From: a virus
Virus record (IMG/VR): IMGVR_UViG_3300048838_000203
Coordinates: 1 to 34,684 of that record
Length of the DNA: 34,684 bases
Strand: one strand, 5' to 3'
Below, one piece after another: positions 15,166 to 21,852 of this stretch. The position numbers and the translations under genes were made by a program. Positions within the stretch are counted from its first letter, which is position 1; each line of letters opens with the position of its first letter. The notes below the pieces were generated by a model. That model was not told the DNA's origin and searched no databases. It saw nothing but the letters and a program-made list of their open reading frames with translations.

Positions 15166-15683
15166 TGTATACTGAGAAAATTAACGCAAATATGCGGCAC
15201 CTGGGAACAGAGATTGCGGAGTGGAGTGCGGGAACTGCGTTCTGCGACAAGGAAAGCGGGGAAGTGCGCTTCGGAATCCCGGAGGACTATACACACGCAA
15301 AGACGCTGTATAACACAGACGCAACCTGTGAGCTATGCGGGCACAAAATCAAGCACGGCTATGTGATAACCCATGAGGGAAAAAAGCTGTGGATGATAGT
15401 TGGATCGGAGTGTGTTACTCATTTTTCTGATAAATCAGGGAAGCAGATTGAGGAGGAGGCAATTCTCGAAGTTACGCGGGACTACTACAATACCGTGCTG
15501 GAAGCGATACGGGATATGCCCATGGGTTCCCCCGAAGGCAGTGAGCTGAGAAAGTATATCAAGCGCCGCCTGTACGTGCGGGAACAGCCGAAGACTCACT
15601 ATTTCCATGCCTGGAACAACAGGGAGCAGATCAACAAAATATTAATTACTGTAAGGAGGACGCATGACACAGAAGGAAAATGA
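15165..15683 (+). CDS. Early protein with zinc-finger-like cysteines
   Basis: The 172-residue protein has CELCGHKIKHGYVI around residues 53-66 and IVGSECVTHF about 15 residues later, which could bind a metal. The rest is charged and helical (KYIKRRLYVREQPKTHYFHA). ATG at 15165 overlaps the ERF stop and follows GGGGGCGG. A longer upstream start would lie entirely inside the ERF gene and is rejected. Its position after ERF suggests DNA metabolism, but the function is unknown. Confidence 0.7.
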   Translation: MYTEKINANMRHLGTEIAEWSAGTAFCDKESGEVRFGIPEDYTHAKTLYNTDATCELCGHKIKHGYVITHEGKKLWMIVGSECVTHFSDKSGKQIEEEAILEVTRDYYNTVLEAIRDMPMGSPEGSELRKYIKRRLYVREQPKTHYFHAWNNREQINKILITVRRTHDTEGK

Positions 15684-15930
15684 AGTTAAAGCGTGTTTTA
15701 ATTGTCAGCACAGGCACCCCTGTGCTGTTAAGTACGCATTAAAAGAGTTCGGGAGGATTGCTGGACACGTAACCGGTGATTTGCGTATCACCTCTAAAAT
15801 CGGTGATGTGATCGCTGATAACTGTGTGATGTACGAGAAAATGGAGCACGATATGGAGCACGATGCAGAAAGCTCTATTGAGATGCGGGAGCGGGAAGCC
15901 ATTGAGGACAGACTCGCGGGGGGTATGTGA
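15664..15930 (+). CDS. Small cysteine-containing early protein
   Basis: The 88-residue product starts [20 protein letters not shown], with a CxxC plus HxxC set that could hold a metal, and ends in a very acidic and methionine-rich helix ([20 protein letters not shown]). AAGGAGGA lies directly upstream of ATG. It overlaps both neighbours. No known family is recognised. Confidence 0.65.
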   Translation: MTQKENEVKACFNCQHRHPCAVKYALKEFGRIAGHVTGDLRITSKIGDVIADNCVMYEKMEHDMEHDAESSIEMREREAIEDRLAGGM

Positions 15931-16475
15931 TGCATATCGAAATCAAAAACAGATATACTTGCACTATCATTTTTGCCGGCGAATATGAATCCGTTAAAGA
16001 TGCCGTCACAGGCGCTTATCTCGCAGGCGCTAATCTCACAGACGCTGATCTCACAGACGCTGATCTCATAGGCGCTGATCTCAGATACGCTGATCTCAGA
16101 TACGCTGATCTCAGAGACGCTAATCTCAGATACGCTAATCTCAGAGGCGCTAATCTCAGAGACGCTGATCTCGCAGACGCTGATCTCAGAGGCGCTAATC
16201 TCATAGGCGCTGATCTCGCAGACGCTGATCTCAGAGGCGCTATCGGAGCACCATATACAATATTTATATGTGGGTCACGACATGATGTGTGGACTGATGG
16301 TGATATTATCAAGATAGGATGTGAGGTATATAATGTCGATGAGTGGGTAAATCAATATTGCGAGATCGGAAGAGCTAACGGGTATTCTCCCGATGAGATA
16401 TCAGAGTACAAAGCCTATATCGATCTGTGTTCGCAATTTGTGCCGAAAAAAGCAACCGATAGTGAGGTAGCGTGA
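15930..16475 (+). CDS. Pentapeptide-repeat protein
   Basis: The 181-residue protein has a short N-terminal domain ([20 protein letters not shown]), then fifteen repeats of A(D/N)LxxA-type pentapeptides (residues about 29-103) and a C-terminal domain ([20 protein letters not shown], then [12 protein letters not shown]). Such repeats fold into a right-handed square beta-helix; some members mimic DNA and protect gyrase, others have unknown roles. The C-terminal domain is of a type seen in other phage pentapeptide proteins. The start ATG overlaps the preceding stop. Confidence 0.88.
   Translation: MHIEIKNRYTCTIIFAGEYESVKDAVTGAYLAGANLTDADLTDADLIGADLRYADLRYADLRDANLRYANLRGANLRDADLADADLRGANLIGADLADADLRGAIGAPYTIFICGSRHDVWTDGDIIKIGCEVYNVDEWVNQYCEIGRANGYSPDEISEYKAYIDLCSQFVPKKATDSEVA
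16014..16238 (+). repeat. Fifteen tandem 15-bp repeats within the pentapeptide gene
   Basis: The unit is GCT(G/A)ATCTC followed by six variable bases such as AGAGAC, AGATAC, ATAGGC or GCAGAC. The first nine bases are nearly invariant although synonymous codons would be allowed, so the repeats spread by recent slippage or recombination. Repeat number is likely to vary between relatives. Confidence 0.95.
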
Positions 16476-16756
16476 TGATATACACATGCAAGAATGAACA
16501 TGTATTTAATCGGAAATTTGACGCATGCCCGATATGCGGAGAGAGAGCAGTGCTCACCGTTGCGGAAATGATGGAGCAGAAGATTGAACAGGCCATAGCA
16601 GATGAAGAGGCGAAACGCCCCTATGAAGAGCTTCCCTGTGATGATCTTCCAGATCCTATAGAGCTTGAAGATGGTACTGTGGTGTACCCACCGAAGAACA
16701 GGTGGGATTGGGAGCGGTTCGTACTCAGAAAACGCCGTGAACTGGAGGCCGTGTAA
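16475..16756 (+). CDS. Small zinc-ribbon-like protein
   Basis: The 93-residue protein starts IYTCKNEHVFNRKFDACPIC, giving C, H and a CxxC pair, as in a rubredoxin-like zinc ribbon. The middle is an acidic helix and loop (EELPCDDLPDPIELEDG) and the end is basic (WERFVLRKRRELEAV). ATG at 16475 overlaps the previous stop as TGATG. The function is unknown. Confidence 0.65.
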   Translation: MIYTCKNEHVFNRKFDACPICGERAVLTVAEMMEQKIEQAIADEEAKRPYEELPCDDLPDPIELEDGTVVYPPKNRWDWERFVLRKRRELEAV

Positions 16757-16938
16757 TGGCGAAGGTATATTTGCGGAATGTTCCACATCATAGTTTTGTG
16801 AATTGTTGTCATGATAAAGATATGAATCCATGCTACTTCTACGGAAGCGCGCCACTAAAGTGTCCCAGGGATAAAACTGGATCGTTGTTATGTGGAGAAA
16901 AAGATACAGTTTATAAATTTGTGAAACGTGAGGAATAA
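16756..16938 (+). CDS. Small cysteine-rich protein
   Basis: The 60-residue product (AKVYLRNVPHHSFVNCCHDK, then CPRDKTGSLLCGEKD) has five cysteines and a cluster of histidines, suggesting metal binding. It starts at the end of the previous gene (GTAATGG) and ends just before SSB. No family is recognised. Confidence 0.6.
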   Translation: MAKVYLRNVPHHSFVNCCHDKDMNPCYFYGSAPLKCPRDKTGSLLCGEKDTVYKFVKREE

Positions 16939-16939
16939 T

Positions 16940-17338
16940 ATGGCTAACGATATCAATAGGGTAATACTCATAGGGAGACTCACTAAAGACCCCGAACTGA
17001 AGTACACACAAAACGGCTCATCAGTGGTAAACTTCACCATCGCAAACGGACGGACTTACACTGTTTCCGGCGACAAGAAAGAGTACACTTCGTTTTTCAA
17101 CTGTATCGCATGGAGTAAACTCGGTGAAGCTATTGCACAGTATTGCAAGAAAGGTCAGCGTGTAGGGCTGGAAGGCAGATTGCAGCAGCGCACCTGGGAC
17201 GACAAGGACGGCAACAAGCGTTCAGCGGTAGAAGTGGTTGTGGACACGTTCCAATTTCTTGACGCGAAGAAGAGCGGGGAAGGGAAAGAGCCGGAAGTTC
17301 CGGATAATCCTTTCTCGAGTGACAATATACCATTTTAA
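16940..17338 (+). CDS. ssb: Single-stranded DNA-binding protein
   Basis: The 132-residue protein is a clear bacterial-type SSB: INRVILIGRLTKDPELKYTQ, then SSVVNFTIANGR, TSFFNCIAWSKLGEAIAQY, KKGQRVGLEGRLQQRTW and EVVVDTFQFLDAK form the OB fold. The C-terminal tail ends SSDNIPF, close to the DDDIPF tip through which SSB recruits partner proteins. It coats single strands during replication and annealing by the ERF protein. GAGGA lies 5 bases before ATG. Confidence 0.96.
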   Translation: MANDINRVILIGRLTKDPELKYTQNGSSVVNFTIANGRTYTVSGDKKEYTSFFNCIAWSKLGEAIAQYCKKGQRVGLEGRLQQRTWDDKDGNKRSAVEVVVDTFQFLDAKKSGEGKEPEVPDNPFSSDNIPF

Positions 17339-17353
17339 AGATGAGGATACCAC

Positions 17354-17836
17354 ATGAAGGATTTCAAAATATGCAGAGAGTGTAACGAGAGAAAGACGAT
17401 AGACGAGTTCTATGCAAATAGTGGGATGAAAGACGGGCACCTTAACAAGTGTAAAGAGTGTGTTAAAAAGAATGTCCGAGAAAACTACTATAAAAACCAT
17501 GAATATTATCAAGAATACGAGAAAAGTAGACGTGACGATCCAGAACGACTAAAGGCGAGAAGGGAGCACTCAAGATATTTAAGGAAAAACGAGCCGGATA
17601 GATATAAACTGTACCAAGATAAATATTGTCATGAGAAGAGGGCAGCTACCAATATGGTTAATAACGCAATCAGGGATGGTAGACTACAAAAACAACCGTG
17701 TGCGATATGTGGTGATAAAAAGGTAGAGGCTCACCACTATGATTACAGTAAACCACTTGATGTAATATGGCTTTGTAAAAAGCATCATTCTATGATCCAT
17801 CGGAAGGATGACAGTATAGTACAAGAAATAGCATAA
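17354..17836 (+). CDS. HNH endonuclease-like protein with N-terminal zinc finger
   Basis: The 160-residue product has an N-terminal CxxC...CxxC finger (ICRECNERKTIDEFY then NKCKECVKKN), a basic helical middle, and a C-terminal HNH-type module: PCAICGDKKVEAHHYDYSKP followed by VIWLCKKHHSMIH. The paired CxxC and CxxHH cysteines hold a structural zinc and the AHHYD histidines would be catalytic. Such genes are often free-standing homing endonucleases in phage genomes or serve in packaging; here it follows SSB, far from terminase, so a homing role is more likely. Confidence 0.82.
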   Translation: MKDFKICRECNERKTIDEFYANSGMKDGHLNKCKECVKKNVRENYYKNHEYYQEYEKSRRDDPERLKARREHSRYLRKNEPDRYKLYQDKYCHEKRAATNMVNNAIRDGRLQKQPCAICGDKKVEAHHYDYSKPLDVIWLCKKHHSMIHRKDDSIVQEIA

Positions 17837-17845
17837 GGAGGACAC

Positions 17846-18193
17846 ATGTTTCACGAGAAAGTAAGACTTGAAAGCTTAAAAGATGGTGCAGTTTTAGAAG
17901 TTGGCAATAAAATACTTCCGGAGATCATAGAAAACTTCTACGATGAAGAAACAGATTTTTACGAAAAAAGAGAGTTGATCCTCAAAATAGAATTCAAGGC
18001 CAGCAAGGTCGTTGAAAACCTCATCCACGTCAGCGTAAAAGCCGACAGAAAACTCGCTCCGAAGATTGTCGATGGCGGTGTGTGCCGAAGAGGTACAGAA
18101 GATGGTGAACTCGGGTTGTTTAGTGAGACCGGGGAACAGCTCGATATGCTTAATGACAAAGTTCGCAGTATAAGGATAGAAGGCCAGGCATAG
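17846..18193 (+). CDS. Early protein of unknown function
   Basis: The 115-residue acidic protein (FHEKVRLESLKDGAVLEVGN near the start, KIEFKASKVVENLIHVSVKA in the middle) has a strong AAGGAGGAC ribosome binding site shared in style with the HNH gene before it. Beta strands dominate. It is the last protein gene before the tRNA. I recognise no family. Confidence 0.65.
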   Translation: MFHEKVRLESLKDGAVLEVGNKILPEIIENFYDEETDFYEKRELILKIEFKASKVVENLIHVSVKADRKLAPKIVDGGVCRRGTEDGELGLFSETGEQLDMLNDKVRSIRIEGQA

Positions 18194-18247
18194 CTATCAT
18201 GCACCCTCCTGCGCTGTTGGCCGGATCAGCGTTAAAATTCGGCCCAT

Positions 18248-18319
18248 GCCGGTGTAGCTCAGTGGTAGAGCGGCTGTCCTGTAAACAGCTTGTCAGGGGT
18301 TCGACTCCCTTCTCCGGCT
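18248..18319 (+). tRNA. tRNA-Thr (anticodon TGT)
   Basis: A complete cloverleaf: 7-bp acceptor GCCGGTG/CTCCGGC, D arm GCTC-AGTGGTA-GAGC, anticodon stem GCTGT/ACAGC with loop CCTGTAA (anticodon TGT at 18280-18282, reading ACA), T arm AGGGG-TTCGACT-CCCTT. Two oddities are seen: base 33 is C rather than the near-universal U, and acceptor pair 6:67 is U-U. CCA is not encoded. It would supply threonine tRNA for the ACA codon in phage genes. Confidence 0.88.
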
Positions 18320-18324
18320 CATAG

Positions 18325-18422
18325 CCCCGAACAGATGCCTTGCACTCATCGGGGACACCGCGAAAGCGGAATCATATTAACAATCTATTTGTTTGGTTAT
18401 AGAAATAGTAACAGCTTGTTAA
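18325..18422 (+). ncRNA. Structured RNA segment between tRNA-Thr and terminator
   Basis: Three nested or sequential stems lie in this 98-base non-coding stretch: CCCCGA/TCGGGG (18325-18330 with 18349-18354), CCGC-GAAA-GCGG (18358-18369, a GNRA tetraloop), and TTAACAA/TTGTTAA (18377-18383 with 18416-18422) enclosing CTATTT/AAATAG (18385-18390 with 18403-18408). It is probably co-transcribed with the tRNA and ends at the following terminator. No known RNA class is recognised; it could be a processed small RNA or a spacer between tRNA and terminator. Confidence 0.5.
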
Positions 18423-18423
18423 A

Positions 18424-18465
18424 CCCGGCGGGGGCGCTCAACCCGTTCCTGCCGGGACACTTTTT
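18424..18465 (+). terminator. Terminator of the early operon
   Basis: CCCGGCGGG (18424-18432) pairs with CCTGCCGGG (18448-18456), allowing one G-U pair, around a 15-base loop; ACAC and five T residues follow. It closes the early operon after the tRNA and precedes promoter P3. Confidence 0.75.
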
Positions 18466-18494
18466 AGAATTATTTCGACATGGAAATAAAAAAG

Positions 18495-18523
18495 TTGACG
18501 ATATGAAGAAAATATATTATATT
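18495..18523 (+). promoter_or_regulatory. Promoter P3, upstream of the pseudoknotted RNA
   Basis: TTGACG (18495-18500), a 17-base spacer and TATATT (18518-18523). Transcription should start near 18530, producing the structured RNA and, on read-through, the replication operon. I see no other promoter between here and 24630. Confidence 0.92.
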
Positions 18524-18529
18524 AAATTA

Positions 18530-18636
18530 TCATTGAGAATAGGCGCAACACCTGAACTTGCGCGTGATTTCAATCACAAGCCTTTTGTTGGTAGCGTTCA
18601 GGCCGGGAAACCGGGCTACCGGCAAAAGGCTTTTTT
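18530..18636 (+). ncRNA. Candidate structured RNA with pseudoknot (small RNA or leader)
   Basis: From the predicted start to the T run this transcript is about 107 bases. Stem P1 GCGCAA/TTGCGC (18543-18548, 18558-18563) has a 9-base loop. Stem P2 GTGAT-TTCA-ATCAC (18564-18577) follows with no gap. Stem P3 is composite: AAGCCTTTTG/CAAAAGGCTT, a 2x2 internal loop, GGTAGC/GCTACC, a 7-base one-sided bulge and CCGG-GAAA-CCGG with a GNRA loop. The bulge GTTCAGG (18596-18602) is an exact complement of CCTGAAC (18551-18557) in the P1 loop, giving a 7-bp pseudoknot. The ATG of the next gene lies 7 bases after the T run. I recognise no known family. Confidence 0.75.
18578..18636 (+). terminator. Terminator at the end of the pseudoknotted RNA
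   Basis: The 10-bp stem AAGCCTTTTG (18578-18587) with CAAAAGGCTT (18623-18632) runs into six T residues (18631-18636). It stands between P3 and the replication operon, so that operon should depend on read-through or antitermination. Confidence 0.85.
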
Positions 18637-18642
18637 ATTTCC

Positions 18643-18756
18643 ATGAAATGTCCATTGTGTAAATCTGATCTTCAGGAAGTACCGAGCAAAACACACATTA
18701 TCTTTAAATGCGTGAAGTGCTCATATACCGAAAGCAAGAGGAGAGAAAAGGAATGA
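18643..18756 (+). CDS. Zinc-ribbon miniprotein
   Basis: The 37-residue product has two CxxC knuckles (MKCPLCKSDL and FKCVKCSYTE) separated by about 14 residues, a classic zinc ribbon, then a basic tail. It lies immediately after the terminator with no clear ribosome binding site, so its translation may depend on the folded leader. It overlaps the next gene as ATGA. Confidence 0.65.
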   Translation: MKCPLCKSDLQEVPSKTHIIFKCVKCSYTESKRREKE

Positions 18757-18989
18757 TAATGAGATTATTGGGAGCACTTAAAGCATTACATGGCGATATT
18801 GCTAACGCAGAAAAAAAGTTTACAGACTCGAAATATGAACTATCGGGACGGGGATTTGCAAATCTCTGCAGCAGCTACAACGGGAAAACGAATCTTGCAT
18901 ATTACCTGAAGAAAGTAAGGCAGTCCAGAAATCAGTCAAAGAAATATCCGGATTGGAAAACCAGAACACCGAAGAGGGCAACTGCATGA
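18753..18989 (+). CDS. Small basic protein upstream of the replisome organizer
   Basis: The 78-residue protein (RLLGALKALHGDIANAEKKF, then LAYYLKKVRQSRNQSKKYPD) is basic and helical. ATG at 18753 follows AGGAGAG with 7 bases between. A longer upstream start (18708) would overlap the zinc-ribbon gene and is unlikely. It overlaps the replisome organizer by 4 bases. The function is unknown. Confidence 0.65.
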   Translation: MIMRLLGALKALHGDIANAEKKFTDSKYELSGRGFANLCSSYNGKTNLAYYLKKVRQSRNQSKKYPDWKTRTPKRATA

Positions 18990-19813
18990 AAAAGTATTAC
19001 TGGCTTAAAATTGGAGAACACTTTTTTGAGGACGATAGAATAATATATCTCGAATCACTCGAAAACGGTGAGAAGTACGTTCTTGTGTGGATCAAACTTT
19101 TGTTAAAATGCCTGAAAGACAAAGATAACGGGGAGTACGGTCTTCTCAGGTTCAGCGATAAAATACCGTATGATGATACCCTTCTTTCGAAAGTACTTAA
19201 ATGTGATATAGATACTCTCCGTGTAGCAATGAAAATATTTGCAGAACTCGACATGATAACGATACTGGAAGACAAAACAATATACATTGAGTGTGTCCAG
19301 AAGCTTATCGGCAAGGAATCCAACAGCGCAGAACGTGTAAGAATACACCGAGAACGGAAAAAACTCATAGAAAACCGTAACAAAGTAACAAAGTGTAACG
19401 TTACATGTAATGCCAATAAAGAAGAAGAGATAGAAGTAGAAGAAGAGATAGAGAAAGAGCTGCGCAAAGACGCCTCTGTAAATGAACTCGTTAATCACTT
19501 CTATGATCTCATAAAAGAGAAAGTGCAACCACCATCATTCAAAAACAAAAAACCGAATCTTAATAGCTGGTATGATGATATTGAAAAGCTCCACAGGATA
19601 GATGGTGCAACCATTGAAGACATCCGATGTGTCATGGAGTATGTAGTGACTGATGAATTCTGGAAGAATAATGTATTATCTGGTGATAAGCTTCGGAAGC
19701 ACTATGACCGGCTATTTCTTCAGTACAAGAAAAACAAGCCTGAACCAGAGGAAACCATGGAAGAGCGCCTCGCCCGTATCGACAGAATGAAAGCGGAGGG
19801 TACCTGGCTATGA
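18986..19813 (+). CDS. Replisome organizer (phage replication initiator)
   Basis: The 275-residue product starts KKYYWLKIGEHFFEDDRIIY and continues EKYVLVWIKLLLKCLKDKDN and GEYGLLRFSDKIPYDD, the signature of the phage replisome organizer N-terminal domain, a winged-helix origin-binding module (residues about 1-120). A glutamate-rich linker (EEEIEVEEEIEKEL) follows, then a C-terminal helical domain (residues about 165-255) that may contact the helicase loader. ATG at 18986 overlaps the previous stop and follows GAGGG. Origins for such proteins often lie inside or beside the gene; I see no clear iteron array here. Confidence 0.85.
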   Translation: MKKYYWLKIGEHFFEDDRIIYLESLENGEKYVLVWIKLLLKCLKDKDNGEYGLLRFSDKIPYDDTLLSKVLKCDIDTLRVAMKIFAELDMITILEDKTIYIECVQKLIGKESNSAERVRIHRERKKLIENRNKVTKCNVTCNANKEEEIEVEEEIEKELRKDASVNELVNHFYDLIKEKVQPPSFKNKKPNLNSWYDDIEKLHRIDGATIEDIRCVMEYVVTDEFWKNNVLSGDKLRKHYDRLFLQYKKNKPEPEETMEERLARIDRMKAEGTWL

Positions 19814-20370
19814 ACGTAAATGAATTTCTCATAAAGATTGAAAACCGATATGGTAAGCCGAAGAATGATTTCTTCCTCGATGATATCCGGGACTACCTGA
19901 ACAGTATCAATGTCGATCTCGAAAGGCTCTATGATGCTATCAGGGACAATCACGAGTATGAATCAATCCCGAACCGATACCGGATAAAAGAAATTTGCGA
20001 GAAGCACTTAACGTCACGCCCCCACGGGGAAGCCCGCCCCACATGGGACGAAATGAAGCGGGAAGTCATGAATATTACCAGGGGGAAAAGCATACCGGAA
20101 ATTGTCAGGCTAATTGTCAGGATTAAAGACAATTTTCACTCGGTAACCCCTCGTCAAATGGTGTTTCTGGACACGTATGATCTTCTCGCGTACCATTATC
20201 ACAGGATGATAGATGATACAGGAGACGAGCAGAGAGCAATACAGTATTGCAGGGCGATAAGGGAACAGATAGATGCAGGGCAGCCTGTGGACTTAGGCCC
20301 TGCTGTGAATATACCAGTAAGTAGTCAAAGGCATGGAAGGACGGTATTGGCGAGTGAGCTTTTCTCATAA
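19810..20370 (+). CDS. Replication-associated protein of unknown type
   Basis: The 186-residue product follows the replisome organizer with a 4-base overlap, where phages usually have a helicase loader. It is helical (VNEFLIKIENRYGKPKNDFF, then PEIVRLIVRIKDNFHSVTPR) but has no Walker A motif, so it is not a DnaC-like ATPase. It could be a non-ATPase loader or a helicase-binding protein. The stop codon TCATAAC coincides with the left box of attC-like site A. Confidence 0.65.
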   Translation: MNVNEFLIKIENRYGKPKNDFFLDDIRDYLNSINVDLERLYDAIRDNHEYESIPNRYRIKEICEKHLTSRPHGEARPTWDEMKREVMNITRGKSIPEIVRLIVRIKDNFHSVTPRQMVFLDTYDLLAYHYHRMIDDTGDEQRAIQYCRAIREQIDAGQPVDLGPAVNIPVSSQRHGRTVLASELFS

Positions 20371-20431
20371 CTGAACAGGGTAAGCGACGTGCGATAGCAT
20401 GTGCGAAGCGAACGCCTGACCGTTGTTATAT
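20365..20431 (+). other. attC-like integron site A
   Basis: The arrangement is 7-base box TCATAAC, 6-base spacer, 9-base arm GGGTAAGCG, a central region with GACGTGCG, arm CGCCTGACC (7 of 9 pair with the left arm, counting a G-U), 3-base spacer and box GTTATAT. The order R''-spacer-L''-core-L'-spacer-R' and the asymmetric 6/3 spacers are those of integron attC sites and are shared exactly with site B. The stop codon of the gene at 19810 lies in the left box. Confidence 0.65.
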
Positions 20432-20496
20432 GCTGTGCCGGGCATGACAGAATAAAGGCGGTGGAGGCCACGGATGGCCGGAACCGATGGAGACAG

Positions 20497-21348
20497 ATGA
20501 AGTTAATAAGAGTATTTCCACGAAAAACAAATGCCACTCCGGACGATGAGAATGTCAGATTTTCAGAGCCGGGATTATTTGATGAGGCGGACGAGGTGCG
20601 TGTTTCTGTAACGTGGACGTGGGATAAACAGAGAGGCGAAGAATTGGCCGAGGCGTGGAGAGGGTTGACAAGCAAGGTTTCAATCGGAGGCCCTGCGTAT
20701 GATGATCCGGGCGGGGAGTTTGAGCCGGGGATGTATGTCAAGCATGGATATGTTATGACGAGCCGAGGGTGTCCGAATAAATGCTGGTTCTGTTCTGTAC
20801 CGAAAAGAGAAGGAGGTATTCGTGAACTTAAAATTAGAGAGGGGTTCAATATTCTTGATAGTAATTTACTTGCTTGCAGTCGGGATCATATTGAGAGGGT
20901 GTTCAATATGCTTGATCGACAACATGAAAAAGCACGATTCACGGGTGGACTTGAAGCGGCGAGGATGAAACCGTGGATTGCCGAGCGGTTGAGGGAGTTG
21001 AGGCCGCACGTTGCATATTTTGCATACGATACACCGGATGATTATGAGCCGCTTGTGGATGCCGTTAAGATGTTGAGGGATGCCGGAGCTTTATATGATC
21101 GTGTTTATTCGTGCTATGTTTTAATTGGATATAAAGGTGACACGATTGAGAAAGCAGAACGCAGATTGCAACAGGTATTAAAGCTGGATGTTATGCCGAT
21201 GGCCATGCTATTTAATAAAGCAGAAGGTAAAGATGATCGGAGTCAATGGATTAAATTCCAGAGGGAATATGCTAACCGGATTATTGTTGGTTCTAAATTA
21301 ACAGCCGCCAGGACGGCGGCTCAACAAGAGGCCCGGCATTGCATATAA
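20497..21348 (+). CDS. Radical SAM enzyme, in an integron-like cassette
   Basis: The 283-residue protein has the radical SAM cluster motif CX3CX2C in MTSRGCPNKCWFCSVPKR near residue 95, preceded by VSIGGPAYDDPGGEFEPGMY and followed by LDSNLLACSRDHIERVF and FTGGLEAARMKPWIA, then YVLIGYKGDTIEKAERRL. These enzymes use a 4Fe-4S cluster and SAM to start radical chemistry; the substrate here is unknown. ATG at 20497 has GGAG 4 bases upstream; the longer frame back to 20401 crosses the attC-like site and is rejected. The gene fills the interval between attC-like sites A and B and its stop lies in ATATAAC of site B, as in integron gene cassettes. Confidence 0.82.
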   Translation: MKLIRVFPRKTNATPDDENVRFSEPGLFDEADEVRVSVTWTWDKQRGEELAEAWRGLTSKVSIGGPAYDDPGGEFEPGMYVKHGYVMTSRGCPNKCWFCSVPKREGGIRELKIREGFNILDSNLLACSRDHIERVFNMLDRQHEKARFTGGLEAARMKPWIAERLRELRPHVAYFAYDTPDDYEPLVDAVKMLRDAGALYDRVYSCYVLIGYKGDTIEKAERRLQQVLKLDVMPMAMLFNKAEGKDDRSQWIKFQREYANRIIVGSKLTAARTAAQQEARHCI

Positions 21349-21425
21349 CGTGGTTGCTTATGTGACGTGCCGTTAGGCATGTGGCGTAGCCCGGAGCAAA
21401 GCGGAGCACATAAGCTCAGTTATAT
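21343..21425 (+). other. attC-like integron site B
   Basis: ATATAAC (21343-21349), 6-base spacer, GCTTATGTG (21356-21364), 42 bases, CACATAAGC (21407-21415), 3-base spacer, GTTATAT (21419-21425). Both arm pairs are perfect complements, 7 and 9 bp. GACGTGC begins 21 bases after the box start, exactly as in site A. The boxes differ from the textbook RYYYAAC/GTTRRRY at one position. The radical SAM stop codon lies in the left box. Confidence 0.75.
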
Positions 21426-21477
21426 ATCGTTGTTGGCATCGTAGTACAAGAGAGTGAAAACAGGAGGTTGTAACGAC

Positions 21478-21852
21478 ATGAGAGAGATTAAGTTCCGTGC
21501 GTGGAATAAGAATGAAGATTGTTTTTTTTATTGGAATACATCATTTGCTTTTGGCGGTATCGGTAAAGTATGGGGAGAGATAGAACAATTCACAGGCATG
21601 TATGATAAGAACGGGAAAGAAATTTATGAGGGTGATATTTGCAAAGTTGATGATGGGGATAATATCTATGAAGTTATTTTTTACATGGGCGGTTTTAGGC
21701 TCGCTGTTTTACCTCGGAAAATAAGAGTTTATGATATAGGAAGTGGTTTTTTAAAAAATATTGAAGTTATCGAGACCACTTATAAGTTTATGGACACAGC
21801 GAAGCAGGACGCTGAGCGCAAATCTGAAGAGTTAGCCAACAATGGTATATAA
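21478..21852 (+). CDS. YopX-family phage protein
   Basis: The 124-residue product opens REIKFRAWNKNEDCFFYWNT and contains QFTGMYDKNGKEIYEGDICK, the two hallmark segments of YopX proteins common in phages of many hosts; their function is not established. ATG at 21478 has AGGAGGT 9 bases upstream. The gene begins after attC-like site B and its stop TAA lies in another ATATAAC box (half site C), so it looks like a second captured cassette with a damaged right end. Confidence 0.85.
   Translation: MREIKFRAWNKNEDCFFYWNTSFAFGGIGKVWGEIEQFTGMYDKNGKEIYEGDICKVDDGDNIYEVIFYMGGFRLAVLPRKIRVYDIGSGFLKNIEVIETTYKFMDTAKQDAERKSEELANNGI

Noticed and set aside
16014-16238. Tandem repeats considered as a CRISPR array
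   Set aside because: Units are 15 bp without spacers and are in frame with a pentapeptide-repeat protein.
16016-16312. Reverse-strand frame of 98 codons rich in repeats
   Set aside because: It is the antisense image of the pentapeptide repeats.
18530-18636. Pistol or other self-cleaving ribozyme
   Set aside because: A loop pseudoknot is shared in concept, but the conserved junction bases of pistol, twister or hammerhead ribozymes are not present.
18290-18646. Forward frame of 118 codons
   Set aside because: It begins within the tRNA anticodon arm and runs through a terminator, promoter P3 and the pseudoknotted RNA, so it cannot be a normal gene.
20665-20670. TTGACA inside the radical SAM gene
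   Set aside because: No -10 at a suitable distance; it is coding sequence.
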